This document shows positions 25,653 to 34,091 of a stretch of 59,529 nucleotides of DNA, in pieces. Both the position numbers and the translations under genes were made by a program. The number at the start of each line of letters is the position of its first letter. The first letter of the stretch is position 1. The DNA is from Spirochaetales bacterium (lineage in GTDB: Bacteria; Spirochaetota; Spirochaetia; UBA9216): NCBI GenBank assembly GCA_003245835.1, contig QKCC01000137.1, forward strand, positions 1 through 59,529, written 5' to 3'. Under the pieces are notes generated by a model. It searched no databases. It saw only the letters and a program-made list of their open reading frames with translations, and was not told where the DNA came from.

Positions 25653-26275
25653 TATTTCGTACCCGCCTTTTTCATATCGGCCCAGGTGAACAGGGCTTTC
25701 AGATATCCCATTACAAGAAGAGCTCCGGCAGCCAGCGAGAAGACTCTTGCCGGTGCAGCCGACAGGCCGGGTATTGTAATTACACCGTCCCAGCTCCCTA
25801 TCGGAACAATTGTTATTGTACCTGATCCGAGGACCTCTCTGACAAGAGCAATTATAATTAGTGCAAATGTAAAACCGAGACCCATTCCAAGTGCGTCCAG
25901 TACGGAAGCCGCTACAGTGTTTTTGTTCGCAAAGGCTTCCGCGCGGCCCAGAATTACACAGTTTACTACAATCAGCGGAACGAAAACCCCGAGGGCATCG
26001 TAGAGTGAAGGTATAAATGCCTGCATTACCATCTGAACCACAGTAACGAAGGACGCGATGATAACGATATAGGCCGGAATCCTGACCTTTTCAGGTATAT
26101 AATTCTTAAGCAGTGAAACAAATATATTGGACCCCAGCAGAACGAATATTACGCCTGCGCCCATACCAAGCCCGTTAACAACCTTTGTAGTAACACCAAG
26201 TGACGGACATAGACCAAGGGCCAGTATGAATACGGGGTTTTCCTTTATAAAACCCTTTGTAAAATCCTTAAGCAT
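25652..26275 (-). CDS. rnfE: Rnf complex membrane subunit RnfE
   Basis: 207 residues, six hydrophobic helices, the paralogue of RnfA in inverted orientation. Conserved segments 'NPVFILALGLCPSLGVTTK' (about 13-31) and 'VPLIVVNCVILGRAEAFA' (about 99-116) supply the paired Cys of the intramembrane iron site. Start immediately follows the rnfG stop with no gap. Together with RnfA it spans the membrane core of the complex. Confidence 0.94.
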   Translation of the reverse strand: MLKDFTKGFIKENPVFILALGLCPSLGVTTKVVNGLGMGAGVIFVLLGSNIFVSLLKNYIPEKVRIPAYIVIIASFVTVVQMVMQAFIPSLYDALGVFVPLIVVNCVILGRAEAFANKNTVAASVLDALGMGLGFTFALIIIALVREVLGSGTITIVPIGSWDGVITIPGLSAAPARVFSLAAGALLVMGYLKALFTWADMKKAGTK

Positions 26276-26824
26276 TTACTCCCCCCCTTTTTTCAGAACA
26301 AATTCTGAACCGGCGGCAAGAGCATTTCCTACACCGGCAAAAGTAATTGTTGCACCCGAAATCGTGTCCGCAGCCTCCTGGCTCAATTGGGTTTTCAGTT
26401 TCGGTATATCTGTACCTGCGAAACCCAGGTATTTTTGCATATATGAATCTTTTTCAGCTTCTTTTCCAAGGCCCGGAGTTTCTTCATCTTCCATCAGCAC
26501 CGATCCATAGAGTGTACCGTCAGGAAGGTAGCTAGCAAGAATTATAAGATTTCCGCCGTAGCCGGACCCCTTGAGGTTAAGTATGTAACCGTTCGGTTTT
26601 GCGTCTTTTACTACGGGATAGTAGCTGACTACTACTGCTTCCCCTGCTTCAGCCAAATCACCGATATCACCGCCCGGAGAAACCTTCTCAAGAGCTTCTT
26701 TGAGTTTTGCTGCCTTGAATTCAGCAATCTTCGGTTCGGTTACCATATTAACGGCACCCAGAACAAGCGCCGCTATGGCACAGATCAGGGCGAGTTTGCT
26801 TCCGATTTTCACCATATCAGTCAT
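26276..26824 (-). CDS. rnfG: Rnf complex FMN-binding subunit RnfG
   Basis: 182 residues: one N-terminal membrane helix (about 9-29) and a periplasmic FMN-binding domain. The flavinylation motif SGATIT is at about 158-163, with the second Thr the expected phosphoester acceptor for FMN attached by ApbE (no apbE gene in this window). Ribosome site AAGGAAAAG lies within the end of rnfD, and the ATG overlaps the rnfD stop by 8 bp. Confidence 0.93.
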   Translation of the reverse strand: MTDMVKIGSKLALICAIAALVLGAVNMVTEPKIAEFKAAKLKEALEKVSPGGDIGDLAEAGEAVVVSYYPVVKDAKPNGYILNLKGSGYGGNLIILASYLPDGTLYGSVLMEDEETPGLGKEAEKDSYMQKYLGFAGTDIPKLKTQLSQEAADTISGATITFAGVGNALAAGSEFVLKKGGE

Positions 26825-27848
26825 TCTTCTTTTCCTTTGGCACCGTGCCGAATTTAACAGGCTGTGTAAGCCTGTTTATCATCGGAACAAAGATATTCAT
26901 CAGAATAATGGCGAGAGAAACCCCTTCCGGAAAAGAACCGTACAGCCTTATAAGGAAGGTTAAAAACCCGCATCCGATTGCGTAAATAATCATTCCCTTT
27001 CTGGTGATCGGAGAGGTGACCATGTCTGTGGCCATGAATATCGCCCCCAGCATAAGTCCCCCGGTCAGCAGATGAAACAGTACATCGCCGCTGAAAAACC
27101 CGTTTCCGAACCCGAGTCCGCCGAATATCCATGTCAGAAGCGCAAAGCTTCCGATGTAAAAAACAGGGATTTCCCAGTTTACAATTTTAACTATAATCAG
27201 GAATATTCCGCCTATCAGCAGCAGCAGGGCTGAAACTTCACCGATACAGCCGGGAATTCTTCCGACAAAAAGATCCCAGTAGCCGTTTACCGGGTAATTG
27301 TTTACAGAAAGAAAATCCATAGGACCGGAAACACTTCCCGTAAAGTTCAGCATATTTGTTTTCAGAAACCCCAGGGGGCTTGCGCCGGAAACAGTATCAG
27401 TAATCATGCGCGGCATGGTCCACCTTGTCATTCCTCCCGTCCATGAGAAGAAAACAAAAACACGGCCGGCAAGCGCCGGGTTCATCCAGTTTGCACCGAG
27501 TCCGCCGAAGGTCCATTTAACTACCACGATTGCGAAAACCGATGCAATAACCGTAATATAGATGGGCACTGCAACAGGCATATTATAGCCGACAAGCAGC
27601 CCCGTCAGAAAAGCGCTTCCGTCACTCAGCGTATTCTTTTTAAACATCAGCCCCATTAAATATTCGGCTGCACAGGCGCCGAGAATCGACGCTAAAAGCA
27701 CAACTGCCGCACGGGGACCGAAAGCGTAAACGCCCCACACTCCGGCAGGGACTAAACTTAAAACAACAATCCACATTATCTTCGCTGTTGTTGCGGGAGA
27801 ATGTATCTGCGGAGAGCTGCTGATTGATAATTTCACTTCTTCAGACAT
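26817..27848 (-). CDS. rnfD: Rnf complex membrane subunit RnfD
   Basis: 343 residues from the ATG at 27848, which overlaps the rnfC stop (TGATG); longer in-frame readings inside rnfC are ignored. About nine membrane helices, NqrB-like. The covalent FMN site normally reads SGAT; here it is VSGASPLGFL (about 154-163), so the acceptor would be Ser instead of Thr. Other family segments (GLGANWMNPALAGRVF, and MGLMFKKNTLSDGSAFLTG with its Asp) are intact. Carries electrons and contributes to ion translocation. Confidence 0.93.
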   Translation of the reverse strand: MSEEVKLSISSSPQIHSPATTAKIMWIVVLSLVPAGVWGVYAFGPRAAVVLLASILGACAAEYLMGLMFKKNTLSDGSAFLTGLLVGYNMPVAVPIYITVIASVFAIVVVKWTFGGLGANWMNPALAGRVFVFFSWTGGMTRWTMPRMITDTVSGASPLGFLKTNMLNFTGSVSGPMDFLSVNNYPVNGYWDLFVGRIPGCIGEVSALLLLIGGIFLIIVKIVNWEIPVFYIGSFALLTWIFGGLGFGNGFFSGDVLFHLLTGGLMLGAIFMATDMVTSPITRKGMIIYAIGCGFLTFLIRLYGSFPEGVSLAIILMNIFVPMINRLTQPVKFGTVPKEKKND

Positions 27849-29170
27849 CAGCTTACCTTCTTCCTTCCCATTTTCTTGCCCAGCCGCATTCCCTGTACAA
27901 GGGGAATATGAGCAGGACACGTAAAAGCACAGCAGCCGCATTCCTTACAGTCCATCAGTCCTGTATCCATGGCCGACTGGTATTCATCATGGTCTATATA
28001 CTTGAACATCTTTGTCGGATTGAGACCCATCGGACAGACCCCGACACATTTCCCGCAGGAAAGGCAGGCTGTTCTTTGTCCGCCTGAGACTTCCCTGTCG
28101 GTAAGGACGAGGATTCCGGAGGTACCCTTGGTTACAGGAGTATCAAGATCAAATACTGTAAATCCCATCATTGGTCCGCCAATAACAACCTTGGCAAACT
28201 TGTCTGCCATTCCGCCCGAGGCTTCAATAAGCTGTCTGATTGGTGTACCTACCCTTACAAGATAGTTGCCGGGATTTTTAACCCCGTGTCCGGTTACAGA
28301 GACAGTTCTTTCATAAAGCGGTTTTTCAAGCGCAACCGCTTCGTAAACTGCATTAACGGTTCCGACATTTGAAACAACACAGCCTACCGAGATCGGAAGT
28401 GCTCCGGAAGGGACCTCCCTGCCTGTTACAGCTTTGATCAGCTGTTTTTCGTCTCCCTGCGGGTATTTGAGTTTCAGGGGAACAACTTCAAGTTCAAAGT
28501 TTTCGGCTTCTGCCTGCTTCCTGATCTTTTCTATTGCATCCGGCTTGTTGATCTCTATTCCGATAGCTATCTTTTCGGGTTCAACAATCTTTTTCAGAAT
28601 CCGCAGGCCTTCAATTATGGCCTCAGTCTTTTCAAGCATAAGCCTGTGGTCGGCTGATAGATAGGGTTCACATTCAACCCCGTTTATAATCAGATATTCA
28701 GCCTTCTCGCCCTTGGGCACGCCGTACTTCACATTGGCCGGAAAAGTAGCTCCGCCGAGTCCGACTATTCCGGAATCCTTTATAGTCTCATTAAGTTCCT
28801 GGGCGCTCTTATCCTTCCAACTGTCGGATTTTGATTTTTCAGCCGGAACAAAACCCTCTTCTTTTTCAATAACAACGGCTGAAGATTTCATGCCGTTGGC
28901 CATAAAGACATCCCTTATTTCCTTTACGGTTCCGTTCACAGGGCTGTGCACGGCTGCCGAAATAAAACCGGCAGCTTTACCAATCAGCTGTCCTTCTGTG
29001 ACCACGTCTCCCTCGGCAACAGCAGCCTGCGCGGGTGCGCCGAGATGCTGAGCCATCGGAACAACAAGAATCCCGGGGATATCGGCTTTGACGATTTCTT
29101 TACTGTTCGTCAGGTTCTTATTTCCATGGGGGTGGATTCCGCCCCGGGGAAAAGTTTTCAGTCCCTTCAT
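27848..29170 (-). CDS. rnfC: Rnf complex NADH-interacting subunit RnfC
   Basis: 440 residues. N-terminal barrel-sandwich-like domain, a flavin/NAD-binding Rossmann-like region containing 'GLGGATFPANVK' (about 138-149) and 'INGVECEPYLSADHRLM', the SLBB-like region, then two 4Fe-4S motifs (CLSCGKCVGVCPMG and CKECGCCAFTCPAH, about 369-420). It is the soluble subunit reducing NAD+ at the cytoplasmic face. ATG at 29170 overlaps the stop of the upstream membrane-protein gene (ATGA), tying the two together in translation. Confidence 0.94.
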   Translation of the reverse strand: MKGLKTFPRGGIHPHGNKNLTNSKEIVKADIPGILVVPMAQHLGAPAQAAVAEGDVVTEGQLIGKAAGFISAAVHSPVNGTVKEIRDVFMANGMKSSAVVIEKEEGFVPAEKSKSDSWKDKSAQELNETIKDSGIVGLGGATFPANVKYGVPKGEKAEYLIINGVECEPYLSADHRLMLEKTEAIIEGLRILKKIVEPEKIAIGIEINKPDAIEKIRKQAEAENFELEVVPLKLKYPQGDEKQLIKAVTGREVPSGALPISVGCVVSNVGTVNAVYEAVALEKPLYERTVSVTGHGVKNPGNYLVRVGTPIRQLIEASGGMADKFAKVVIGGPMMGFTVFDLDTPVTKGTSGILVLTDREVSGGQRTACLSCGKCVGVCPMGLNPTKMFKYIDHDEYQSAMDTGLMDCKECGCCAFTCPAHIPLVQGMRLGKKMGRKKVS

Positions 29171-30666
29171 GCTTCTTGACCTTTTCTCCTCAATGTAATG
29201 TTCACTTTAGAAATAAATTGCCATAAAACGGGCATAATAGCCAAAAGGCTTAGAATTAAATGTTCAACAGGGTTAAAACTGCTGACAGTTTCAGAGATAT
29301 CTGATTTTAGTATTACACCTCCAGGCGAGCTTTGACTTAAAAGAAGTGCCGCTAACCCTGCTCTCAATTCAGGCTTGATTATACTTATATACCACTCATC
29401 TGTAAACTGTCGTACACAATTTTGGCTTAACTCAATTTTATTGTTTACGGCAACATAATTATCAACAATTATTTTTTCATCAGGCTGCGGAAAGCCCCAT
29501 TTCCGTCCGTACATAAAACCGTCCTGGTACGCCTGATGCGAAACAAGATCGGCGGCATTCACAAGGCCTTCGCCAGTTTTATCAATATATTCAAGGCTTT
29601 CCCAGCTCCAGTCGCTGAAGTGTTCAGCTGTTTTCTGCGGTACAGGAAGCGTAATATTTACCGGTTCACGTACAAACTGCATAAACATTGGAAGAAGGAT
29701 GATTGCCGCCACGGCTGCCACAAGCCCCGAAACCGGGACTGCACCGGGCCCGGTCTTTCCGGCGGAAGTAAGGCTTACAGGAAAGAATATTCGGTGTTCC
29801 TGCATTCGAACACGCTGACCTTTCAGGCTGAAATATACCAGAATACAGATAACGTCGGCGACAACGGCCATAAAAACCGGTAACACAGGAACGCCGCGGG
29901 TTCCGCCGACAATGCAGCCTGAGATAAGGGCGAACAGGTATACTGCAGCATACATCCTTGTATTGCGCCCGAGTCTGAACACCCCGTAATTCATATGGTA
30001 AAGCATATCAGGGAACAGCTCGCGAACAAGAAGCAGAAAAAAAAGCAGCAGCGATACGGAAACCGGCAGGAAGGCGGCCCCGTTTACCACGACTGCGGCC
30101 ATCCATGGTACGCCTGAAAACAGCGCGATGAGCCGTAAGCCCTTCAGAAGCCAGATTCCGAAAAACCATGAAACAGCGAAAAGCAGAATTGAATATATCC
30201 TGCTCATGCCCCTGAAATCAGGGAATATCCAGGTTTCGGAACGTTTTCCGGCAATGTGCCTGGTGTGAAAGTAGAAATCCCACGCCGACCTGCCGCTCTT
30301 CACATAAACGAGTTCATAACGATTGCCGTTACCGTCGACTGTAAAAAAGTATTCAGATGATTCAAGCATATAAGGGTCAAGCCGGGGATCTCCGGGAATG
30401 AACCTCTCGCCGATCCTGCTCAGTGGAATAGTTTCTTCCTTACCGTAATCGTTAAAATTTACCGAGCTGTTATAAAAGGATACAGTCTCTTCCTTAAAAA
30501 TACCATCCTCGAGGATCTTTTCGGCAGTGCCTTCAGGAACAGCCACGGGGTAATAATTATTCCATAATCTGGTCTCCGCAGATTTACCGTCCAGCAAAAA
30601 AACAGCAGCACAGAGGACAATAAAAATAAACAGCATCGGAAGATTATATATACAGCGCCTAAGCAT
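29167..30666 (-). CDS. Polytopic membrane protein of unknown function heading the rnf operon
   Basis: 499 residues from ATG at 30666 (GAGGG 11 bp upstream); an in-frame TTG at 30684 is less likely because it lies inside that ribosome site. One N-terminal helix (about 7-24), an extracytoplasmic domain of about 125 residues, a cluster of about six helices (about 155-350), a second hydrophilic domain (about 355-465), and a final helix (about 466-485). I recognise no family or catalytic motif. It overlaps rnfC by 4 bp, so it is very probably expressed with the Rnf complex, as an assembly factor, an accessory subunit, or an unrelated passenger. Confidence 0.7.
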   Translation of the reverse strand: MLRRCIYNLPMLFIFIVLCAAVFLLDGKSAETRLWNNYYPVAVPEGTAEKILEDGIFKEETVSFYNSSVNFNDYGKEETIPLSRIGERFIPGDPRLDPYMLESSEYFFTVDGNGNRYELVYVKSGRSAWDFYFHTRHIAGKRSETWIFPDFRGMSRIYSILLFAVSWFFGIWLLKGLRLIALFSGVPWMAAVVVNGAAFLPVSVSLLLFFLLLVRELFPDMLYHMNYGVFRLGRNTRMYAAVYLFALISGCIVGGTRGVPVLPVFMAVVADVICILVYFSLKGQRVRMQEHRIFFPVSLTSAGKTGPGAVPVSGLVAAVAAIILLPMFMQFVREPVNITLPVPQKTAEHFSDWSWESLEYIDKTGEGLVNAADLVSHQAYQDGFMYGRKWGFPQPDEKIIVDNYVAVNNKIELSQNCVRQFTDEWYISIIKPELRAGLAALLLSQSSPGGVILKSDISETVSSFNPVEHLILSLLAIMPVLWQFISKVNITLRRKGQEA

Positions 30667-30747
30667 TAAACAACTTACCCTCAATAAAACAAAAGAACCC
30701 TGAGTTAAAAAACCATCTATTAGTCGGTTGGATATTATAAACCAGCC

Positions 30748-31719
30748 ATGATAGTATTACAATCAGTGAAAGGATATAAACTCTTCCAATGCAGATCCAA
30801 TGATGCCGGAAGGCGGCTTGACCGGGTAGTAAAAAAGATGCTCCCCGATGTTCCCGCCGGATTGATCTATTCCGGCATCAGAAAGGGATTGATCAAGGTA
30901 AACGGCAGGAAAAGCCTTCAGTCTTACCGTATTGTCGAGGACGATGTTATCGCAGTAAGCGATGCAGTGCAGTTCAGCAGGACTGATGATAAAAAACCTG
31001 CCGCTGCATCCGGTAAAACCGATCTTGATAGGCTTATAGTGCTTGAAACCGAGGATCTCTGTTTTATCAACAAACCCCGCGGTATGCTTACTCACGGTGA
31101 AGATTCACTTGCTGAACTCGTAAAAACGGGACTCGGCGGCATAGAGGAATCGCTTTCATTCACACCTGCCCCGCTTCACAGGCTTGATCGGAATACTACC
31201 GGGCTTATAGCTGTTTCAAGAACTATTACAGGGGCGGTCAGGTTTACCGGGCTGCTGCGTGACGGACGTCTGAAAAAATATTATATCGGACTCTGTTCCG
31301 GCAGACCCGATCGGAAATTGCGGCTCGAAAACAGCCTCGGCCGAAACGCTTTAAAAACCGGTGAAGACGAGGCCGGTAAAAACGCCGTTACCACCCTGAT
31401 TCCGCTTCTGTACAAAGACGGCTTTACGCTCTGCCTGTTTGAAATCGAGACCGGGCGGACCCACCAGATAAGAAGCCATGCATCAGCCGCCGGTTTTCCG
31501 CTTGCCGGAGATACGAAATACGGCAGCAGAATTCAGGGATTCAAAGGCTACATCCTGCATTCCTGGATCTTACAGCTCCCCGATTTTGATATTTCAGCAG
31601 GTTTCAGGACCGTTTCAGCGGAGCTGCCCGGCGGCAGTTATAAAAAACTTGTTTCGATATTCGGAAAATCCGATGTTGACAAGGCGCTTGCAGACACCCG
31701 GAACGGTATTATCAATTAG
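30748..31719 (+). CDS. RluA-family pseudouridine synthase with S4 domain
   Basis: 323 residues. N-terminal S4-like RNA-binding domain (about 18-75, GRRLDRVVKKMLP ... GLIKVNGRK), then the RluA catalytic domain with 'HRLDRNTTGL' (about 147-156) containing the catalytic Asp, 'YIGLCSG', and 'ETGRTHQIRSHASAAGFPL' near the end. It isomerises uridine in rRNA or tRNA; the RluC/RluD branch is the nearest by layout, but the exact target cannot be assigned. A TATTAT box ends 9 bp before the ATG and no Shine-Dalgarno is visible, so a very short leader is possible. Confidence 0.9.
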   Translation: MIVLQSVKGYKLFQCRSNDAGRRLDRVVKKMLPDVPAGLIYSGIRKGLIKVNGRKSLQSYRIVEDDVIAVSDAVQFSRTDDKKPAAASGKTDLDRLIVLETEDLCFINKPRGMLTHGEDSLAELVKTGLGGIEESLSFTPAPLHRLDRNTTGLIAVSRTITGAVRFTGLLRDGRLKKYYIGLCSGRPDRKLRLENSLGRNALKTGEDEAGKNAVTTLIPLLYKDGFTLCLFEIETGRTHQIRSHASAAGFPLAGDTKYGSRIQGFKGYILHSWILQLPDFDISAGFRTVSAELPGGSYKKLVSIFGKSDVDKALADTRNGIIN

Positions 31720-31771
31720 AAAAAAACTTAAACTACTTGGCTATTTAAATCTTTATATATATTATATTTAT

Positions 31772-32650
31772 ATGAACTATCTCTTCAGACATATACAATG
31801 GGTCCTCAAAGGAGTAAAGGTATTTGCACTCGTCGGTAAAAGCGGTACCGGAAAAAGCTTCAGGGCTAAGCTTATTGCCGATAAACTCGGAATTGAACTT
31901 CTTATCGACGACGGTCTGCTTATTCGCGGAAAGAAAATTATCGCCGGAAAATCAGCAAAGAAGGAACTCACCTATCTCGGAGCAATAAAAACGGCGCTTT
32001 TTGATGACAAAACACATCGTGATTCCGTGATAAAGACGCTTAGAGAAGAAAAATTCAAACGTATATTAATTATAGGGACGTCCGAAAGGATGACTCATAA
32101 AATCGCCGCAAGGCTTCATCTGCCCCAGATCTCGAAGGTGATTAAAATTGAGGATATTGCCACTGAAGAAGAAATCAATACCGCAGTTCGTTCACGTAAG
32201 CTTGAAGGAAAGCATGTTATACCCGTCCCCGCGGTCGAAATCAACCGTAATTATTCACAGATGGTCTATGATTCGGTAAAGGTTTTCATGGAAAAGAAAT
32301 TCCTTAATTTCACAAAAAAGGGCAAATACTTCGAAAAAACCGTGGTAAGGCCCGAATTCAGCAAAAAAGGCCGTGTCAGTATATCTGAATCAGCGCTTAC
32401 CCAGATGATTCTTCACTGTGCCGATGAATATGACGGTTCGATTACAATTATGAAAGTCTCGGTACGCGAAGAAATCAGCGGGTACATTCTGAAGCTGAAT
32501 GTCAGACTGCCGTACGGTACTGAGGTTTCAGACAAGATCCACAGCTTCAGGGATTACCTGATTGATAGTCTTCAGCGGTATTCCGGGATTGAAATTGATT
32601 CTGTAAGCATAAATGTTGAAGATTTTTTCACAAAAAAGAAAAAGGTTTGA
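31772..32650 (+). CDS. P-loop ATPase fused to an Asp23/Gls24-like domain
   Basis: 292 residues from ATG at 31772. N-terminal P-loop domain: FALVGKSGTGKSFRAKLIAD (Walker A, about 18-37) with 'LLIDDGLLIRGKKI' following and a RILIIGTSE strand (about 105-113). C-terminal domain (about 200-288) runs GRVSISESALTQMILHCADE ... VKV-type strands ... 'SLQRYSGIEIDSVSINVEDF', the pattern of Asp23/Gls24 (YloU) envelope-stress proteins. The fusion suggests an ATP-driven regulator linked to envelope or fatty-acid metabolism, as YloU neighbours in Firmicutes. No Shine-Dalgarno; upstream is AT-only sequence. A longer in-frame reading back into the pseudouridine synthase gene is not believable. Confidence 0.75.
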   Translation: MNYLFRHIQWVLKGVKVFALVGKSGTGKSFRAKLIADKLGIELLIDDGLLIRGKKIIAGKSAKKELTYLGAIKTALFDDKTHRDSVIKTLREEKFKRILIIGTSERMTHKIAARLHLPQISKVIKIEDIATEEEINTAVRSRKLEGKHVIPVPAVEINRNYSQMVYDSVKVFMEKKFLNFTKKGKYFEKTVVRPEFSKKGRVSISESALTQMILHCADEYDGSITIMKVSVREEISGYILKLNVRLPYGTEVSDKIHSFRDYLIDSLQRYSGIEIDSVSINVEDFFTKKKKV

Positions 32651-32675
32651 CATATTGCGAACTATTGCATAGAAT
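32647..32675 (+). promoter_or_regulatory. Sigma-70-type promoter of the gene at 32711
   Basis: TTGACA at 32647-32652, 17-bp spacer, TAGAAT at 32670-32675. It overlaps the stop codon of the P-loop/Gls24 gene. The start codon lies 35 bp downstream of the -10 box, with a strong AAGGAGA site. Confidence 0.75.
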
Positions 32676-32710
32676 TTGGCTGTCTACTTTGGACACAAGG
32701 AGATAGAGTA

Positions 32711-33982
32711 ATGAAAAAATTACTATTTTGCGCAGTTTTCATTTTGCTTTCCGTTTTCATCTTTGCTCAGGACATGAACCTGATTGAAAGCGACCACTAC
32801 AAAATTTATTCTGAAGTCAGTGTCGGACAGGCAGCAGAAACCGCAGAGGTTCTTGATGCTTATTTCACATTTTTTAACAAATACTTCCATTTCAACGCCG
32901 ACAGTCTGACGTACAAAATGAAGGTAAAAATCTTCAAAGACAAGGATTCCTACGACAGCTACCTGTCTGAAATTATCCCCGAAAAGAAGGATTCTTTTGT
33001 TTTCCTGCAGTACAACCAGCCGGAAAAAAGTGAACTTGTCTGTTATTATTCGGAGGATGTCAGCTACGATAAGTACCTTGCTCACCATGGTTTTATCCAG
33101 TTTCTGAAAACCTTCGTCCCCAACCCTCCGCTGTGGATGCAGAAAGGCTTCGCAATTTACTTCGAAGACAGTACCTATTCACCGGAGAGCAAGACTGTAG
33201 TTTACAAGGAAAACCTTGACTGGCTTTTTACTCTGAAGAAGTATCTTAACAACACTGCAGAAGGTTATGAGAATTCGATCATACCGTTCCCGACCCTGCT
33301 GACTATGAATGTAGAGAATGCCAATTCAAGCATCGACGTATTTTACGCACAGTCATGGGGTCTTGTATATTTCCTTCTTAACAGCAGCGATAACGCTTAC
33401 AACAGGGTTCTTTGGGATTCAATCAAAGCCCTTTCCGCTTCAAGCGACAGAAAGAATAACGAAATTTCCGTTATCAAAAACGCTTTCGAATGGGTCGGCA
33501 AGAATGATTTTTCCAAAGACTTTGCAGAATATGTGGACGGTATCAAAACCTTCCCGGATCTTGTTGAAGACGGCATGGACTACTACTCCGGCGGCGATCT
33601 CGCAAAATCTGAACAGTCCTTTGTTGGTGCTCTTACCCTGCGCGACGATCACCCGGTGCCTTACTATTACCTCGGTCTGATTTACTATGCGGAAAGAGAT
33701 TATATGATGGCCGAATACTATTACCAGACGGCGATTCAGATGGGCGGCGAAGAAGGTATTACATACTATGCTCTCGGCGTAAACGACTATGCGGACAACA
33801 GGTTTGAAGACGCTGTAGATAACCTTGTAAGCAGCTACAATTCAGATCCTGACTTTTACGGAGAAAAAGCTGTTGCGCTTATGGTGCAGATGGACAAGGA
33901 ACAGCCCGGTTTCGTAACCTCTTACCTTGAAACTCTCGGGGTTACCCAGGCCCAGATAGACGCTGCCTTAAGTGCGTTTTAA
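32711..33982 (+). CDS. Exported gluzincin-like pseudopeptidase with TPRs
   Basis: 423 residues. Signal peptide (about 1-19, ending FIFAQ). The domain to about 280 has the layout of M1/DUF1570-type peptidases: a 'Y..YLAH' helix followed by PPLWMQKGFAIYFE. The zinc motif HExxH reads HHGFI, and the third-ligand Glu of 'AEGxAxYFE' reads Lys, so no metal site remains. The C-terminal 150 residues are TPR-like (YYSGGDLAKSEQSFVGAL; YYLGLIYYAERDYMMAEYYYQ; YALGVNDYADNRFEDAV). Strong promoter and ribosome site suggest substantial expression. Likely periplasmic scaffold. Confidence 0.78.
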   Translation: MKKLLFCAVFILLSVFIFAQDMNLIESDHYKIYSEVSVGQAAETAEVLDAYFTFFNKYFHFNADSLTYKMKVKIFKDKDSYDSYLSEIIPEKKDSFVFLQYNQPEKSELVCYYSEDVSYDKYLAHHGFIQFLKTFVPNPPLWMQKGFAIYFEDSTYSPESKTVVYKENLDWLFTLKKYLNNTAEGYENSIIPFPTLLTMNVENANSSIDVFYAQSWGLVYFLLNSSDNAYNRVLWDSIKALSASSDRKNNEISVIKNAFEWVGKNDFSKDFAEYVDGIKTFPDLVEDGMDYYSGGDLAKSEQSFVGALTLRDDHPVPYYYLGLIYYAERDYMMAEYYYQTAIQMGGEEGITYYALGVNDYADNRFEDAVDNLVSSYNSDPDFYGEKAVALMVQMDKEQPGFVTSYLETLGVTQAQIDAALSAF

Positions 33983-34015
33983 TCCTGCAGCATAACTCAT
34001 TTCAGATTATTATCA

Positions 34016-34043
34016 GGGATGCCTTTCAGGGCATCCCTTTTTT
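34016..34043 (+). terminator. Rho-independent terminator after the pseudopeptidase gene
   Basis: GGGATGCC (34016-34023), 6-nt loop, GGCATCCC (34030-34037), then a run of six T. Perfect 8-bp GC-rich stem, 33 bp after the stop codon. Confidence 0.93.
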
Positions 34044-34091
34044 ATTGATTTATTATCAATCTGCGAGTGCTGTTTTCATGTCCGTGCAGTG

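Noticed and set aside
31478-31771. 98-codon extension of the P-loop/Gls24 gene
   Set aside because: It lies inside the pseudouridine synthase gene in another frame with no ribosome site.
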